Assembly (NCBI RefSeq): GCF_008806595.1
Contig: NZ_VZRB01000003.1
Coordinates: 62,001 to 126,000, forward strand
Direction of reading: 5' to 3'
DNA from: Streptomyces luteolifulvus
Lineage (GTDB): Bacteria > Actinomycetota > Actinomycetes > Streptomycetales > Streptomycetaceae
Length of the DNA: 64,000 nucleotides
The translations under genes and the position numbers were made by a program. The notes under the pieces were generated by a model that was given only the letters and a program-made list of their open reading frames with translations, searched no databases and was not told where the DNA came from. The first letter of the stretch is position 1. Each line of letters opens with the position of its first letter. This document shows positions 1 to 8,375 of this stretch, piece by piece.

Positions 1-269
1 AAGCCGTTGCAGATGCCGAGGACCGGGAGGCCGGCCTTCGCCTGCTCGATGACGCTCTCCATCACGGGCGAGAAGCGGGAGATGGCGCCGGCCCGCAGAT
101 AGTCGCCGTAGGAGAAACCACCCGGCAGCACCACGGCGTCGACCTGCTTGAGGTCCTTGTCCTTGTGCCAGAGGGCGACGGGTTCGGCGCCCGCCAGACG
201 GATCGCGCGCTGGGTGTCCCGGTCGTCGAGGCTGCCGGGGAAAGTGACGACGCCAATACGAGCGGTCAC
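1..269 (-). CDS. purQ: Phosphoribosylformylglycinamidine synthase subunit PurQ (partial, C-terminus off the window)
   Basis: Glutamine amidotransferase subunit of FGAM synthase, fourth step of purine synthesis; it supplies ammonia to PurL. The visible N-terminal 89 residues begin [13 protein letters not shown] and continue through the conserved [14 protein letters not shown] segment and LPVLGICNG, where the catalytic cysteine of this class I amidotransferase sits (CNG). The start is a GTG at 267-269 that overlaps the purS stop as GTGA, so the two genes are translationally coupled. The rest of the gene lies left of the window. Identification rests on family motifs and on the purS neighbour. 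Confidence 0.95.
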   Translation of the reverse strand, partial: MTARIGVVTFPGSLDDRDTQRAIRLAGAEPVALWHKDKDLKQVDAVVLPGGFSYGDYLRAGAISRFSPVMESVIEQAKAGLPVLGICNG

Positions 270-535
270 TTCACGGCCTCCGCGACTTCCTCCACCTTGA
301 CGGTGAAGTCCTCGATCACGGTGTTGGCGAGGAAGGATTCCGCAAGATCGTGGATGCGGCCGAGCGTGGCCTCGTCGACCGGCCCGTCAACTTCCAGTTC
401 GAATCGCTTTCCCTGACGTACGTCGGAGATGCCTTCGAAACCCAGTCGCGGCAGTGCGCGCTGCACCGCCTGGCCCTGGGGGTCGAGGATCTCCGGCTTG
501 AGCATGACGTCGACTACGACGCGTGCCACTGGCAC
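266..535 (-). CDS. purS: Phosphoribosylformylglycinamidine synthase subunit PurS
   Basis: Small subunit (89 aa) of the three-part FGAM synthase PurSQL found in Gram-positive bacteria, where it bridges PurQ and PurL. The sequence shows the typical PurS pattern: [19 protein letters not shown] at the N-terminus, the [13 protein letters not shown] strand, and [16 protein letters not shown] near the C-terminus. Length is normal for the family. It is first in the leftward pur operon and its stop overlaps the purQ start. The upstream intergenic region carries an inverted repeat that may be its operator. Confidence 0.96.
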   Translation of the reverse strand: MPVARVVVDVMLKPEILDPQGQAVQRALPRLGFEGISDVRQGKRFELEVDGPVDEATLGRIHDLAESFLANTVIEDFTVKVEEVAEAVK

Positions 536-868
536 TCCCGGTGTGTGGTGCTGAGCAGGTTCCTTCAGACTACCCGCACAAAATTTCTACGCGGGTAGAG
601 TTGTAGGAATCTACGGACCGGCCATCACGATCACGTATCGGAGGGGTGTCTTCACGAAAAGTTCAGGGAAAGATCCGGGATCAGTGCGTCATACCTATTG
701 CACTGGGACACGCGGACAGATTTAGTCGGGCTTCACATTGCAATGCCGGGCACTGTACAAATGAATTGGCAATAGCCGATACTTTGCCCAATAACAGGCG
801 GACAGTCGGCATCTCCGAGGCGTCTTGGCACGTCATCGCAGAGATGCCGCACGAAGGGACCGATATTC
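536..868. promoter_or_regulatory. Divergent intergenic region between purS and lsr2 with an inverted repeat
   Basis: About 330 bases with no convincing gene, lower in GC than the flanks, especially 660-850. An 8-bp perfect inverted repeat, CTACCCGC at 570-577 and GCGGGTAG at 591-598, lies just upstream of purS with an A/T-rich centre. It could be an operator or a start-site element for the leftward pur operon. The AT-rich stretch before 869 presumably carries the lsr2 promoter; no single -10/-35 pair stands out enough to mark. Confidence 0.4.
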
Positions 869-1186
869 GTGGCGCAGCGTGTCGTAGTCACTCTCTTTGA
901 CGACATCGACGGCTCGGAAGCGGCGGAAACGATCGCCTTCGGACTCGACGGCAAGTCGTACGAGATCGACCTGAACCAAGCCAATGCCAAGAAACTGCGT
1001 AAGGCGCTCGCGCCGTACGTGGAGGCCGGCCGCAAGCGGTCGAGGTCGGGCAAGGCATACCGGCAGACGGAGGTCGCCCCCGACCCGGCGGCCGTCCGGG
1101 CCTGGGCCCAGGCCAACAAGATGGAGGTGCCTGCGCGCGGGCGGATCCCGAAGAAGGTCTACGAGGCGTTCGCCGAGGCGCAGTAG
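869..1186 (+). CDS. lsr2: Lsr2-type nucleoid-associated protein
   Basis: Actinobacterial H-NS-like protein of 105 aa that bridges DNA and silences AT-rich, often horizontally acquired genes. The N-terminal dimerisation domain (AQRVVVTLFDDIDGSEA, then GLDGKSYEIDL) and the C-terminal DNA-binding domain with the AT-hook-like RGR in VPARGRIPKKVYEAF are both intact. Start is GTG at 869, which gives the usual N-terminus. It stands alone, with tRNA genes downstream. The window contains AT-richer island genes that are plausible Lsr2 targets, but that is inference. Confidence 0.95.
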   Translation: MAQRVVVTLFDDIDGSEAAETIAFGLDGKSYEIDLNQANAKKLRKALAPYVEAGRKRSRSGKAYRQTEVAPDPAAVRAWAQANKMEVPARGRIPKKVYEAFAEAQ

Positions 1187-1333
1187 AGCGTTCACGGCGT
1201 CGCGAGCCCCGTGCCCGACGTCCGGTCACCCGCCCCTCGGGAGAACCGACTTGCGCTGCACCCCTCCTGGTCAGCTAGAGTCTGGAGCACGCCGAGGGGC
1301 GAGGCCGAAAAAGCCCAGCTCCGCGGAGTACAT

Positions 1334-1405
1334 GCGGGTGTAGTTCAGTAGCAGAACATCCCCCTTCCAGGGGGAAGGCGCAGTGTGCAATTCCTGTCAC
1401 CCGCT
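1334..1405 (+). tRNA. tRNA-Gly(UCC)
   Basis: 72-nt tRNA. The acceptor stem GCGGGTG (1334-1340) pairs perfectly with CACCCGC (1398-1404), with discriminator T at 1405. The anticodon loop at 1364-1370 reads CTTCCAG, giving anticodon UCC. It is followed 80 bp later by a second tRNA-Gly. CCA is not encoded. Confidence 0.95.
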
Positions 1406-1485
1406 CTGCACCGCCGGTCCGACCACTCCTGTGGATCAGGTAGGCTGGTGCTCGCGCCGATCGGTGAGAGCCGGTCGGGGGCAAT

Positions 1486-1558
1486 GCGGACGTAGCTCAG
1501 TTGGTAGAGCGCAACCTTGCCAAGGTTGAGGTCGCGAGTTCGAGCCTCGTCGTCCGCT
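1486..1558 (+). tRNA. tRNA-Gly(GCC), copy 1
   Basis: 73-nt tRNA with acceptor stem GCGGACG/CGTCCGC. The anticodon loop at 1517-1523 reads TTGCCAA, anticodon GCC. A second copy with the same sequence lies at 5323-5395, so the ABC/two-component operon sits between two tRNA-Gly(GCC) genes. A strong terminator follows. Confidence 0.96.
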
Positions 1559-1567
1559 CGGGAATGA

Positions 1568-1596
1568 GACCCCGGTCCATCGGACCGGGGTCTTTT
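1568..1596 (+). terminator. Intrinsic terminator after tRNA-Gly
   Basis: Perfect 11-bp stem (GACCCCGGTCC at 1568-1578, GGACCGGGGTC at 1582-1592) with a 3-nt loop, followed by TTTT. It ends the tRNA-Gly(GCC) transcript. Confidence 0.85.
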
Positions 1597-1598
1597 CG

Positions 1599-1677
1599 CA
1601 TCCGGTCACATCCGGTCGTATCCGCTCGTATCCGGTGACGCGTGTCCGTCTGACATTTGTCATGCCGAGTGATGACA
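1599..1677 (+). promoter_or_regulatory. 10-bp tandem repeats and nested palindromes upstream of the ABC/two-component operon
   Basis: Four 10-bp units in direct tandem (CATCCGGTCA, CATCCGGTCG, TATCCGCTCG, TATCCGGTGA; 1599-1638) are spaced by one helical turn. They are followed by the palindrome TGACATTTGTCA (1651-1662) and an overlapping 6-bp inverted repeat, TGTCAT at 1658-1663 and ATGACA at 1672-1677. They lie 44-120 bp before the ATPase start. A site for the operon's own LuxR-type response regulator is a reasonable inference. Confidence 0.45.
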
Positions 1678-1720
1678 CCTCGCACTGCTGCCGGGCCCGG
1701 AACGCGGTGACGCTGAAGGC

Positions 1721-2674
1721 ATGGACACAGGCGGACACGAACACGTGATTGAGGTCACCGACCTGCGGCGTGTGTACGGGGGCGGGTTCGAGGCGGTGCG
1801 CGGCATCTCCTTTTCCGTGCGCCGTGGAGAGATCTTCGCCCTGCTGGGCACCAACGGCGCCGGAAAGACATCGACGGTCGAACTGCTCGAAGGGCTCGCC
1901 CGGCCGGCCGGCGGGCGGGTGCGGGTCCTCGGCCACGACCCCGTCGCCGACCGGGCCGTCGTACGGCCCCGCACCGGCGTCATGCTCCAGGAGGGCGGCT
2001 TCCCGTCCGAGCTGACCGTCGCGGAGACCACGCGGCTGTGGACGGGCTGCACCAGCGGGGCCCGCCCCGAACGGGAGGCACTGGAGCTCGTCGGACTGGC
2101 CGGGAAGGCCGACGTGCGTGTGAAGCAGTTGTCCGGAGGTGAGCGGCGGCGCCTGGACCTCGCGCTCGCGCTGCTCGGCGAACCCGAAGTGCTGTTCCTC
2201 GACGAGCCGACGACCGGACTGGACGCCGAAGGGCGCCGCGACACCTGGGACTTGGTGCGCGCCCTGCGCGACGCGGGCACGACCGTGCTGCTGACCACGC
2301 ACTATCTGGAGGAGGCGGAGGACCTCGCCGACCGGCTCGCGATCCTGCACGAGGGACGCATCGCGGCGGCGGGAACACCGGACGACGTGACCGCGGCGCA
2401 GCCCTCCCGGATCTCCTTCGAGCTTCCCGCGGGCTACTTCGTCGGGGATCTGCCGCCGCTCGGCGAACTGGGCGTGTGCGGGCACGAGATGGCCGGACGG
2501 ACCGTCCGGCTGCGGACCCACGAACTCCAGCGCACGGCCACCCGGCTGCTGGTGTGGGCCGAGCGGGCCGTTGTGGAGCTGCGCAGGCTCGATGTGCGGT
2601 CGGCCTCGCTGGAGGAAGCGTTCCTCGGGATCGCCCGGGACACGTCCCGGCCTGCACAGGAGTACGTGGCATGA
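1721..2674 (+). CDS. ABC transporter ATP-binding protein
   Basis: 317-aa ATPase of the drug/antibiotic-export (CcmA/DrrA) type. Walker A LGTNGAGKTS has its lysine at residue 49; the signature LSGGERRR and Walker B LFLDEPTTGLD follow, then the switch histidine in LLTTHYLEEAEDLADR. The C-terminal 80 residues form the extension usual for DrrA-like subunits. The stop overlaps the permease start (ATGA at 2671-2674). It is the first gene of ATPase-permease-kinase-regulator, an arrangement typical of peptide- or antibiotic-sensing exporters. Start ATG 1721 is preceded by a weak AAGG; GTG 1746 is an alternative. Confidence 0.92.
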   Translation: MDTGGHEHVIEVTDLRRVYGGGFEAVRGISFSVRRGEIFALLGTNGAGKTSTVELLEGLARPAGGRVRVLGHDPVADRAVVRPRTGVMLQEGGFPSELTVAETTRLWTGCTSGARPEREALELVGLAGKADVRVKQLSGGERRRLDLALALLGEPEVLFLDEPTTGLDAEGRRDTWDLVRALRDAGTTVLLTTHYLEEAEDLADRLAILHEGRIAAAGTPDDVTAAQPSRISFELPAGYFVGDLPPLGELGVCGHEMAGRTVRLRTHELQRTATRLLVWAERAVVELRRLDVRSASLEEAFLGIARDTSRPAQEYVA

Positions 2675-3447
2675 GCACCGTCACCACCACCCCGGCCGGC
2701 CGGATGGCCGCACTCGCACGGGCCGAGCTCATGCTGCTCGGGCGCAGCAGGACCGCCGTCCTCTCGGCCGTGTTCCTGCCCCTCGCGATGCCGCTCAGTC
2801 TGCAGTCGGCGGTCGAACAGATGGACCTCAAGGACATCGGGCTCAGCGTCGGGCTGGTGCTGCTGCCCGCCTCGATCGGCTTCTCGCTGCTCTTCAGCGT
2901 GTACGCCACCCTCGTGGGCGTCTTCACCGCCCGGCGCGAGGAACTCGTCCTCAAGCGACTGCGCACCGGCGAACTGCACGACGCGGAGATCCTCGCCGGG
3001 GCCGCGTTCCCGGCGGCCGCCATCGGCCTGGTCCAGTCCCTGGTCCTTGCGGTGGGCTGTACGGCCCTGCTCGACGTGCCCGCGCCCAAGGCGCCCCAAC
3101 TCGCCGTCCTGGGCCTGGTGTCGGGCCTCGCACTGTGCGCGTGCCTGGCGGCGGTCACCGCGGGCTTCACCCGGACCGTCGAGAGCGCGCAGGTCACTTC
3201 ACTCCCGCTGATCCTCTCGTCGATGACGGTCTCCGGGGTCGTCGTCCCGCTGGACCTGCTGCCCGACCGGCTGGCCACGGTGTGCGAACTGCAGCCGCTG
3301 ACAGGGGTGATCACATTGGTGCGCGGCGGCTGGACCGGGGACCTCTCCGCGTACGAGACGGTGGTCCCGGTGCTGACCACGCTGGCCTGGACCGCCGTAG
3401 GAGTGTTTGCTGTACGGCGGTGGTTCCGGTGGGAGCCGCGGCGCTGA
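2671..3447 (+). CDS. ABC transporter permease (ABC-2 type)
   Basis: 258-aa membrane subunit partnering the upstream ATPase. About six hydrophobic segments are visible, including AVLSAVFLPLAMPL, VGLVLLPASIGFSLLFSVYA and LAVLGLVSGLALCACLAAV. The region before the last helices (LPLILSSMTVSGVVVPLDLLP) matches the conserved ABC-2 pattern. The start ATG overlaps the ATPase stop by four bases, so the genes are coupled. The transported substrate cannot be read from the sequence. Confidence 0.88.
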   Translation: MSTVTTTPAGRMAALARAELMLLGRSRTAVLSAVFLPLAMPLSLQSAVEQMDLKDIGLSVGLVLLPASIGFSLLFSVYATLVGVFTARREELVLKRLRTGELHDAEILAGAAFPAAAIGLVQSLVLAVGCTALLDVPAPKAPQLAVLGLVSGLALCACLAAVTAGFTRTVESAQVTSLPLILSSMTVSGVVVPLDLLPDRLATVCELQPLTGVITLVRGGWTGDLSAYETVVPVLTTLAWTAVGVFAVRRWFRWEPRR

Positions 3448-3464
3448 CTGACGGGGGGACCGAG

Positions 3465-4691
3465 GTGCGTGGGCCGGTCACATGGTGGCGGGGCAAGAGC
3501 ACGCCGGCGAAGGTGGAGACGTACACCCGATGGTCGTTCCACTTCTTCGTCGCGATCGAGATCGCCACGGTCGGACTGCCGGCCCTCGGCCAGGTGGAGC
3601 CCGGTCTTGCGGGCCGGCTGGTGCTGATGGTGTGCGTGCACGGCGGGGTCTGCGCCGTGACGGCGGCCCGGGCGCTGGACTGGACGCGGGGCCGCCGCGA
3701 GCAGCCCGTCCGGATGCTGTGGACACTGGGCGGCGTCACCGCGGCGGTCGCCGTCGCGGCGGTCTGGATCGGGGAGCACGGTCCGGGCGGTGACGAGGTC
3801 GACACCGCGACGGGCGGACTCTTCGCGACCGTGCTCGTCGTCGGAGCCGGCGTCATGACACTCGGCGTCCGCCGCCGACGGCGCGCGTCCACCGTCGTCG
3901 CCGGCTTCGCGGCGGGCTCGGGGCTGGTGGCGTTCGCGCTGGGGGTGCCCGCCCCCGCCGCGCTGCTCACCGTCGTCACCGTCCTGATCGGCGCGGGGCT
4001 CCTCGCCTTCACCTCCGCCTTCTCCGTCTGGCTCCTCAACACCGTCTACGAACTCGACGAGGCCCGCGAGACGCGTGCCCGGCTCGCCGTCGCCGAGGAA
4101 CGGCTCCGCTTCGGGCGCGATCTGCACGACGTGATGGGACGGAACCTGGCCGTGATCGCGCTGAAGAGCGAGCTGGCGGTGCAGCTGGCGCGGCGCGGGC
4201 GGCCGGAGGCGGTGGAGCAGATGATCGAGGTGCAGCGCATCGCGCAGGAGTCGCAGCGCGAGGTGCGGGACGTCGTACGGGGCTACCGCGAGGCCGACCT
4301 CGGCGCCGAACTCGCCGGTGCACAGGGCGTGTTGACCGCGGCGGGCATACGGTGCGAGGTGAGCGGCGAGACGGCCGGACTGCCCGCCGAGGTGCAGTCG
4401 GCGCTGGGCTGGGTCGTACGGGAGGCGACCACCAATGTGCTGCGGCACGGGGACGCCGGGCGGTGCACGGTAGCCTTGTCGGTGACCGAGGAGCGTGTGG
4501 TGCTGACCGTGGAGAACGACGGGGCGCGGGCCACCGGCGGGGGCGGCGGATCGGGGCTGGCGGGGCTGCGGGAGCGGCTGACGGCGGTGGACGGCGAGCT
4601 GGAGGCGGGTTCGGCGGGCGACGACCGGTTCCGGGTGACCGCCACGGTGCCGCTGCCGACGGTGCGCACGGTGAGCGAGGTCACCTCGTGA
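3465..4691 (+). CDS. Sensor histidine kinase, HisKA_3 (DesK/NarX-like) family
   Basis: 408 aa. The N-terminal half contains about five hydrophobic segments and little extracellular sequence, so it probably senses within or at the membrane, or through the adjacent ABC transporter. The dimerisation domain carries FGRDLHDVMGRNLAVI with the phospho-accepting His at residue 221; the ATPase domain has the N-box VVREATTNVLRHG and the G-rich GGGGSGLAGLRERL. Start chosen at GTG 3465, with GGGGGGA upstream; the frame stays open further upstream but runs into the permease gene. The stop overlaps the next start (GTGA). Confidence 0.9.
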   Translation: MRGPVTWWRGKSTPAKVETYTRWSFHFFVAIEIATVGLPALGQVEPGLAGRLVLMVCVHGGVCAVTAARALDWTRGRREQPVRMLWTLGGVTAAVAVAAVWIGEHGPGGDEVDTATGGLFATVLVVGAGVMTLGVRRRRRASTVVAGFAAGSGLVAFALGVPAPAALLTVVTVLIGAGLLAFTSAFSVWLLNTVYELDEARETRARLAVAEERLRFGRDLHDVMGRNLAVIALKSELAVQLARRGRPEAVEQMIEVQRIAQESQREVRDVVRGYREADLGAELAGAQGVLTAAGIRCEVSGETAGLPAEVQSALGWVVREATTNVLRHGDAGRCTVALSVTEERVVLTVENDGARATGGGGGSGLAGLRERLTAVDGELEAGSAGDDRFRVTATVPLPTVRTVSEVTS

Positions 4692-5299
4692 CGCCCGTAC
4701 GGCTGCTGCTCGCCGACGACGAGCACCTCATCCGGGGTGCGCTCGCCGCACTGCTGTCGCTGGAGGACGACCTCGTGATCGTCGCCGAGGCGGCAAGCGG
4801 ACCCGAGGCGCTGGCGATGGCGCGGTCCCACCAACCCGATGTGGCCGTACTGGATCTTCAGATGCCCGGCGCGGACGGTGTGAAGGTCGCCACATCCCTG
4901 CGCGCCGAACTGCCCGGCTGCCAGGTGCTGATCGTCACCAGTCACGGCCGGCCCGGACATCTCAAGCGGGCCCTTGAAGCGGGAGTGCGCGGATTCGTCC
5001 CGAAGACGGTCAGCGCACGGCGCCTCGCCGAGATCATCCGCACCGTCCATGCCGGAAACCGCTACGTCGACCCCGAGTTGGCCGCCGACGCGATCGCCGC
5101 CGGAGACTCGCCGCTGACCTCCCGGGAGGCGGAGGTGCTGGAGCTCGCCGCCGACGGGGCGCCCGTCGCGGAGATCGCGGAACGGGCCGCACTCTCGCAG
5201 GGGACGGTGCGGAACTACCTGTCCTCGGCCGTCTCCAAGCTCGGGGCGGAGAACCGTCATGCGGCCGTGCGGCTCGCCCGCGAGCGAGGTTGGGTATAG
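4688..5299 (+). CDS. LuxR/NarL-family response regulator
   Basis: 203 aa. Receiver domain with acidic pair D10-D11, phospho-acceptor D56 in VLDLQMPG, the T/S switch in VLIVTSHG and the lysine in FVPKTVSARR. C-terminal LuxR helix-turn-helix: LTSREAEVLELAADG through GTVRNYLSSAVSKLGAENR. It is coupled to the kinase by a GTGA overlap and almost certainly receives its phosphate. It may bind the repeats at 1599-1677. A tRNA-Gly gene starts 23 bp after its stop. Confidence 0.93.
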   Translation: MTPVRLLLADDEHLIRGALAALLSLEDDLVIVAEAASGPEALAMARSHQPDVAVLDLQMPGADGVKVATSLRAELPGCQVLIVTSHGRPGHLKRALEAGVRGFVPKTVSARRLAEIIRTVHAGNRYVDPELAADAIAAGDSPLTSREAEVLELAADGAPVAEIAERAALSQGTVRNYLSSAVSKLGAENRHAAVRLARERGWV

Positions 5300-5322
5300 T
5301 TGGCCTCGCGCCACGGCGCAGT

Positions 5323-5395
5323 GCGGACGTAGCTCAGTTGGTAGAGCGCAACCTTGCCAAGGTTGAGGTCGCGAGTTCGAGCCTCGTCGTCCGCT
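5323..5395 (+). tRNA. tRNA-Gly(GCC), copy 2
   Basis: Identical over its 73 nt to the copy at 1486-1558, anticodon GCC. A TATAGT at 5295-5300 overlaps the end of the response-regulator gene and is a plausible -10 box. Confidence 0.96.
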
Positions 5396-5401
5396 CCAGC
5401 G

Positions 5402-5430
5402 AAAGGCCCCGGTCATGGACCGGGGCCTTT
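5402..5430. terminator. Bidirectional terminator between tRNA-Gly and purC
   Basis: 13-bp perfect stem (arms 5402-5414 and 5418-5430, core GGCCCCGGTC) with a 3-nt loop ATG. AAA at one base and TTT at the other let it work for the rightward tRNA and the leftward purC transcript. The tail downstream, 5449-5487, repeats CATGGGGCCCCTTGT-like units about three times. Confidence 0.75.
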
Positions 5431-5496
5431 GTCGTGCCGGGCCCCTGCCATGGGCCCCTTGTCATGGGGCCCCTTGTCATGGGGCGCCGGTTGTGG

Positions 5497-6396
5497 CTAG
5501 CTCCAGGCCAAGCCCGTCAGGCGTTCGTACGCCTCGACGTACTTGGCGCGGGTCGCGGCCACCACCTGCTCGGGCAGCGGCGGCGGGGGCTGCTCGCTCT
5601 TGCGGTCCCAGCCGGACTCCGGCGAGGTCAGCCAGTCGCGGACGAACTGCTTGTCGTACGACGGCTGCGCACGGCCCGGCTGCCACTGGTCGGCCGGCCA
5701 GAAGCGGGAGGAGTCCGGGGTGAGGACCTCGTCCGCGATGACCAGGGTGTCGTCCTCGAAGCCGAACTCGAACTTCGTGTCCGCGAGGATGATCCCGCGG
5801 TCGCGGGCGATGTCGCGGGCCCGGGAGTAGACCGCGAGGGTGGCCTGACGCAGTTGGGCGGCCGTGTCCGCGCCGACCTTGCGGGCGACCTCCTCGTAGG
5901 AGACGTTCTCGTCGTGCTCGCCGACCGCTGCCTTGGTCGCCGGGGTGAAGATCGGGGCGGGCAGCTCCGAGCCGTCGACCAGACCCTCGGGGAGGGTGAG
6001 GCCGCAGACGGTGCGGGACTCGTTGTACTCGGCCAGGCCCGAGCCGGTGAGGTAACCGCGGGCCACACACTCCACCGGCACCATCTGGAGCGACGTGCAG
6101 ACCAGCGTGCGGCCCGCCCAGTCGGCGGGGGCGCCGGCCGGGAGTTCGGTGCTCAGGACGTGGTTGGGGGCGATGTCGGCGAGCTGGTCGAACCACCACA
6201 GCGAGAGCTGGGTGAGGACCCGGCCCTTGTCGGGGATCTCGGTGGGCAGCACCCAGTCGTAGGCGGAGAGGCGGTCGCTGGCGACCATCACGAGGTCGCC
6301 CGCCTCGTTCTGATACAGCTCGCGCACCTTGCCGGTGTGCAGATGCACCAGACCCGGAACCTGAATCGGTTCGGGCTTTTCGACGAATCCGGACAC
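5497..6396 (-). CDS. purC: Phosphoribosylaminoimidazole-succinocarboxamide synthase (SAICAR synthetase)
   Basis: 299-aa enzyme joining aspartate to CAIR with ATP, a late step of purine synthesis. Characteristic segments are HTGKVRELYQ at the N-terminus (nucleotide binding), MVASDRLSAYDWVLPTEIPDKG, VECVARGYLTGSGL, and ILADTKFEFGF followed by DEVLTPDSSRFW. Start is GTG at 6394-6396 with GGGGAGGAACC immediately upstream; longer in-frame versions lack such a site. It lies near purD and purSQ but in its own transcription unit. Confidence 0.96.
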   Translation of the reverse strand: MSGFVEKPEPIQVPGLVHLHTGKVRELYQNEAGDLVMVASDRLSAYDWVLPTEIPDKGRVLTQLSLWWFDQLADIAPNHVLSTELPAGAPADWAGRTLVCTSLQMVPVECVARGYLTGSGLAEYNESRTVCGLTLPEGLVDGSELPAPIFTPATKAAVGEHDENVSYEEVARKVGADTAAQLRQATLAVYSRARDIARDRGIILADTKFEFGFEDDTLVIADEVLTPDSSRFWPADQWQPGRAQPSYDKQFVRDWLTSPESGWDRKSEQPPPPLPEQVVAATRAKYVEAYERLTGLAWS

Positions 6397-6540
6397 GGTT
6401 CCTCCCCGTGGTTCTGTCCAATGGCTCGATTCTCCCGTATGCGGGGATCGGGTTCGGTCCGGGGTACGCGCAGCGCGGTCTGCCGCGAGGTCGGGGGCTG
6501 TTGCACGGCAGAAGGTCACGGGCCGCGGCGCGGCGGACGA

Positions 6541-8112
6541 TCAGTCACGTTTGCAGATGCGGTCCAGAAGGTTCACCGTGGCGCGCTGCACGCGCGGGTC
6601 GACGTGGCCCGGACGGTCCAGGGACGGGGACCAGGCGAAGGTCCCGGATGCGAAGACCAGGGCGCCGGAGGGGGCGCGGTAGAGGGAGGTCTCCTGGTGG
6701 CGCAGGACACCCTCGCCGTCGGTGTACGGGGAGTGGGCGAGCAGGATGCGGTCGTCGTGCTCGGGCAGCGCGGTGCGCGGGAAGTAGCGGTCGGCCTCAC
6801 CCGCGACCAGACCGTCGATCCCGTCGCCGTCCAGCGCGCCCGTCGCCTCCCACAGCCAGTGGCCGGCATTGCGGACGATCAGGGGGGACGGCTCGGGGAC
6901 ACGGCCCGCGTACTGGATGCCGACCACCTGCTGTTCGGCACGGTCGATCTCACGCCAGAGCAGCGGCCGGCCCGGACCCTTGCGTTTGCGGCAGGTGAGC
7001 AGGCGGTCGGGGACGCCGGAGGGGGAGGGGCCCAGCTCCACCTGCCAGTACATGGTGTTGGCGGAGAGGAAGACGAGGGACGTGCCGTGGTCGCGGGCGC
7101 CCTCCACGGCACGCCGCATACCCGCCGACCAGTACTCGTCGTGGCCGGGGAAGACCAGGCCGCGGTAGCGGTTGAGGTCCAGGTGGCCGGCGTGCAGATC
7201 GCGGGCGTCGGCGTAGGCGAGGTCGTAGCCGTAGCGCTCGGCGAAGCGGATGAAGTCGTAGGCATGACCGACGTGCAGGGGGAGGCCCGCTCCCGCGTAC
7301 GGCCGGTCGAACGAGACCGTGGTCGCGGCGTCCGCCTCGCCCAGCAGCCGGCCGTTCTCGTCCCAGGCGTGGTAGAGACTTGCGCCCGTGCGGCCGTCCT
7401 CGGGGTAGAGGTTGTAGGCCTGCCAGGTGACGTCGGGCAGGAGCAGCAGCAGATCCGCGGGGTGGTTGTCGCGGACGGTGAAGGGGACGTGCGAACGGTA
7501 GCCGTCGGTGGTCGTCAGGACGGCGACGTACGCCCCGATGTTCCAGTAGCTCGGGATCTGGAGGCGCCAGGACAGCCACCAGTGGTGGCAGGAGACCGTG
7601 CGGTCGGCGGTCAGCGGCGGGGGCTGGACGATGCCGGACAGCCGGGGGCTGGTGGTGATCTTCGTGGCGCCGTCGCCGCCGTAGTGGCCGATGCGGTAGA
7701 TGTCGACGGCGAATTCCTGGGGCGGGTCGACGGTGATGTGGAAGTCGACTGCCTCGCCTGGCGCGACCGCGCCGGTGGAGACGAAGCCCTTGATCTGCCG
7801 GCGGACGTCGTCCGCCGAGCGGGGGCCTCCGGAGGCGGTGCGGGGGGACGGGACCCTCGGGGTGCCCGCTTGCGGGGTGTGGGCCCGGTGGCCCTGGTCG
7901 GCCTGGTGGGTTTGGTCGGCCTGGTGGGTTTGGTCGGCCTGGTGGGTCTGGTGGGCCTGGTCCGGGTCGACGTACCAGGGAACCATCTGGCCGGTGTCGT
8001 CGAAGTAGGTGTCGGTGCCGCGGAGCCAGGGGAGAGGCCCCTGGCCGAAGGGATCCGTCACGGCGTGCGCCAGTGCGCCCGACTCCCAGCGGCGGATGTG
8101 CTCCGATCCCAT
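6541..8112 (-). CDS. N,N-dimethylformamidase beta-subunit-like protein
   Basis: 523-aa protein resembling the C-terminal domain of the N,N-dimethylformamidase large subunit. Supporting segments: AVDIYRIGHYGGDGA (beta-sandwich start), YRSHVPFTVRDN, TWQAYNLYP, the sugar-like FDRPYAG, YGYDLAYADARDLH, FPGHDEYWSAGMR and LVFLSANTMYWQV. No signal peptide is evident. Residues near 55-75 contain a low-complexity linker of three 6-aa repeats (THQADQ). In Streptomyces such proteins are common and mostly untested; the amidase activity is inferred by family only. Confidence 0.8.
   Translation of the reverse strand: MGSEHIRRWESGALAHAVTDPFGQGPLPWLRGTDTYFDDTGQMVPWYVDPDQAHQTHQADQTHQADQTHQADQGHRAHTPQAGTPRVPSPRTASGGPRSADDVRRQIKGFVSTGAVAPGEAVDFHITVDPPQEFAVDIYRIGHYGGDGATKITTSPRLSGIVQPPPLTADRTVSCHHWWLSWRLQIPSYWNIGAYVAVLTTTDGYRSHVPFTVRDNHPADLLLLLPDVTWQAYNLYPEDGRTGASLYHAWDENGRLLGEADAATTVSFDRPYAGAGLPLHVGHAYDFIRFAERYGYDLAYADARDLHAGHLDLNRYRGLVFPGHDEYWSAGMRRAVEGARDHGTSLVFLSANTMYWQVELGPSPSGVPDRLLTCRKRKGPGRPLLWREIDRAEQQVVGIQYAGRVPEPSPLIVRNAGHWLWEATGALDGDGIDGLVAGEADRYFPRTALPEHDDRILLAHSPYTDGEGVLRHQETSLYRAPSGALVFASGTFAWSPSLDRPGHVDPRVQRATVNLLDRICKRD
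7903..7956 (-). repeat. 18-bp tandem repeat inside the DMFase-like gene
   Basis: Three tandem 18-bp units (7903-7920, 7921-7938, 7939-7956; the first two identical, CTGGTGGGTTTGGTCGGC on the + strand, the third diverged) encode the THQADQ hexapeptide repeat. The number of units may vary between strains by slippage. Confidence 0.8.
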
Positions 8113-8375
8113 CGATCGCTCCCCTCCCTCGTGCCCCCGCTCGTACCCCGCTCATGCCCCCGCTGGTGCACCCGTTTGCCCGTGGTCGGGCATCGTGGTC
8201 ATGCGTCGTGGGTGGTGCGGTGGAAGCCCTTGCTGTGCGCGTGAGTGGTCCCAGCACATCACATTACGCACGCGGGCGGTCACTATTCGTTGCGAATTGA
8301 CCGAAAGTGGAACCAGCGGGTCCGGCATGTGTGGGAGTGTCCGGCGACGGCTCCGCTGGGTGGTCCTGGTCGTCG

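Noticed and set aside
653..868. Short frames in the purS-lsr2 gap
   Set aside because: AT-rich, Streptomyces-atypical codons and no motif; better explained as promoter DNA.
1599..1638. CRISPR-like repeats
   Set aside because: Units are 10 bp, directly adjacent and without spacers; regulatory iterons instead.
1980..4448. Long open frame (822 codons) on the - strand opposite the ABC/kinase genes
   Set aside because: Antisense to three recognisable genes, Arg/Pro/Ser-rich, no domain.
5290..8244. Long open frame (984 codons) on the + strand across purC and the DMFase-like gene
   Set aside because: It runs antisense to two well-supported genes and starts within tRNA-Gly; its low-complexity Gly/Val/Arg/Ala sequence is the usual high-GC shadow.
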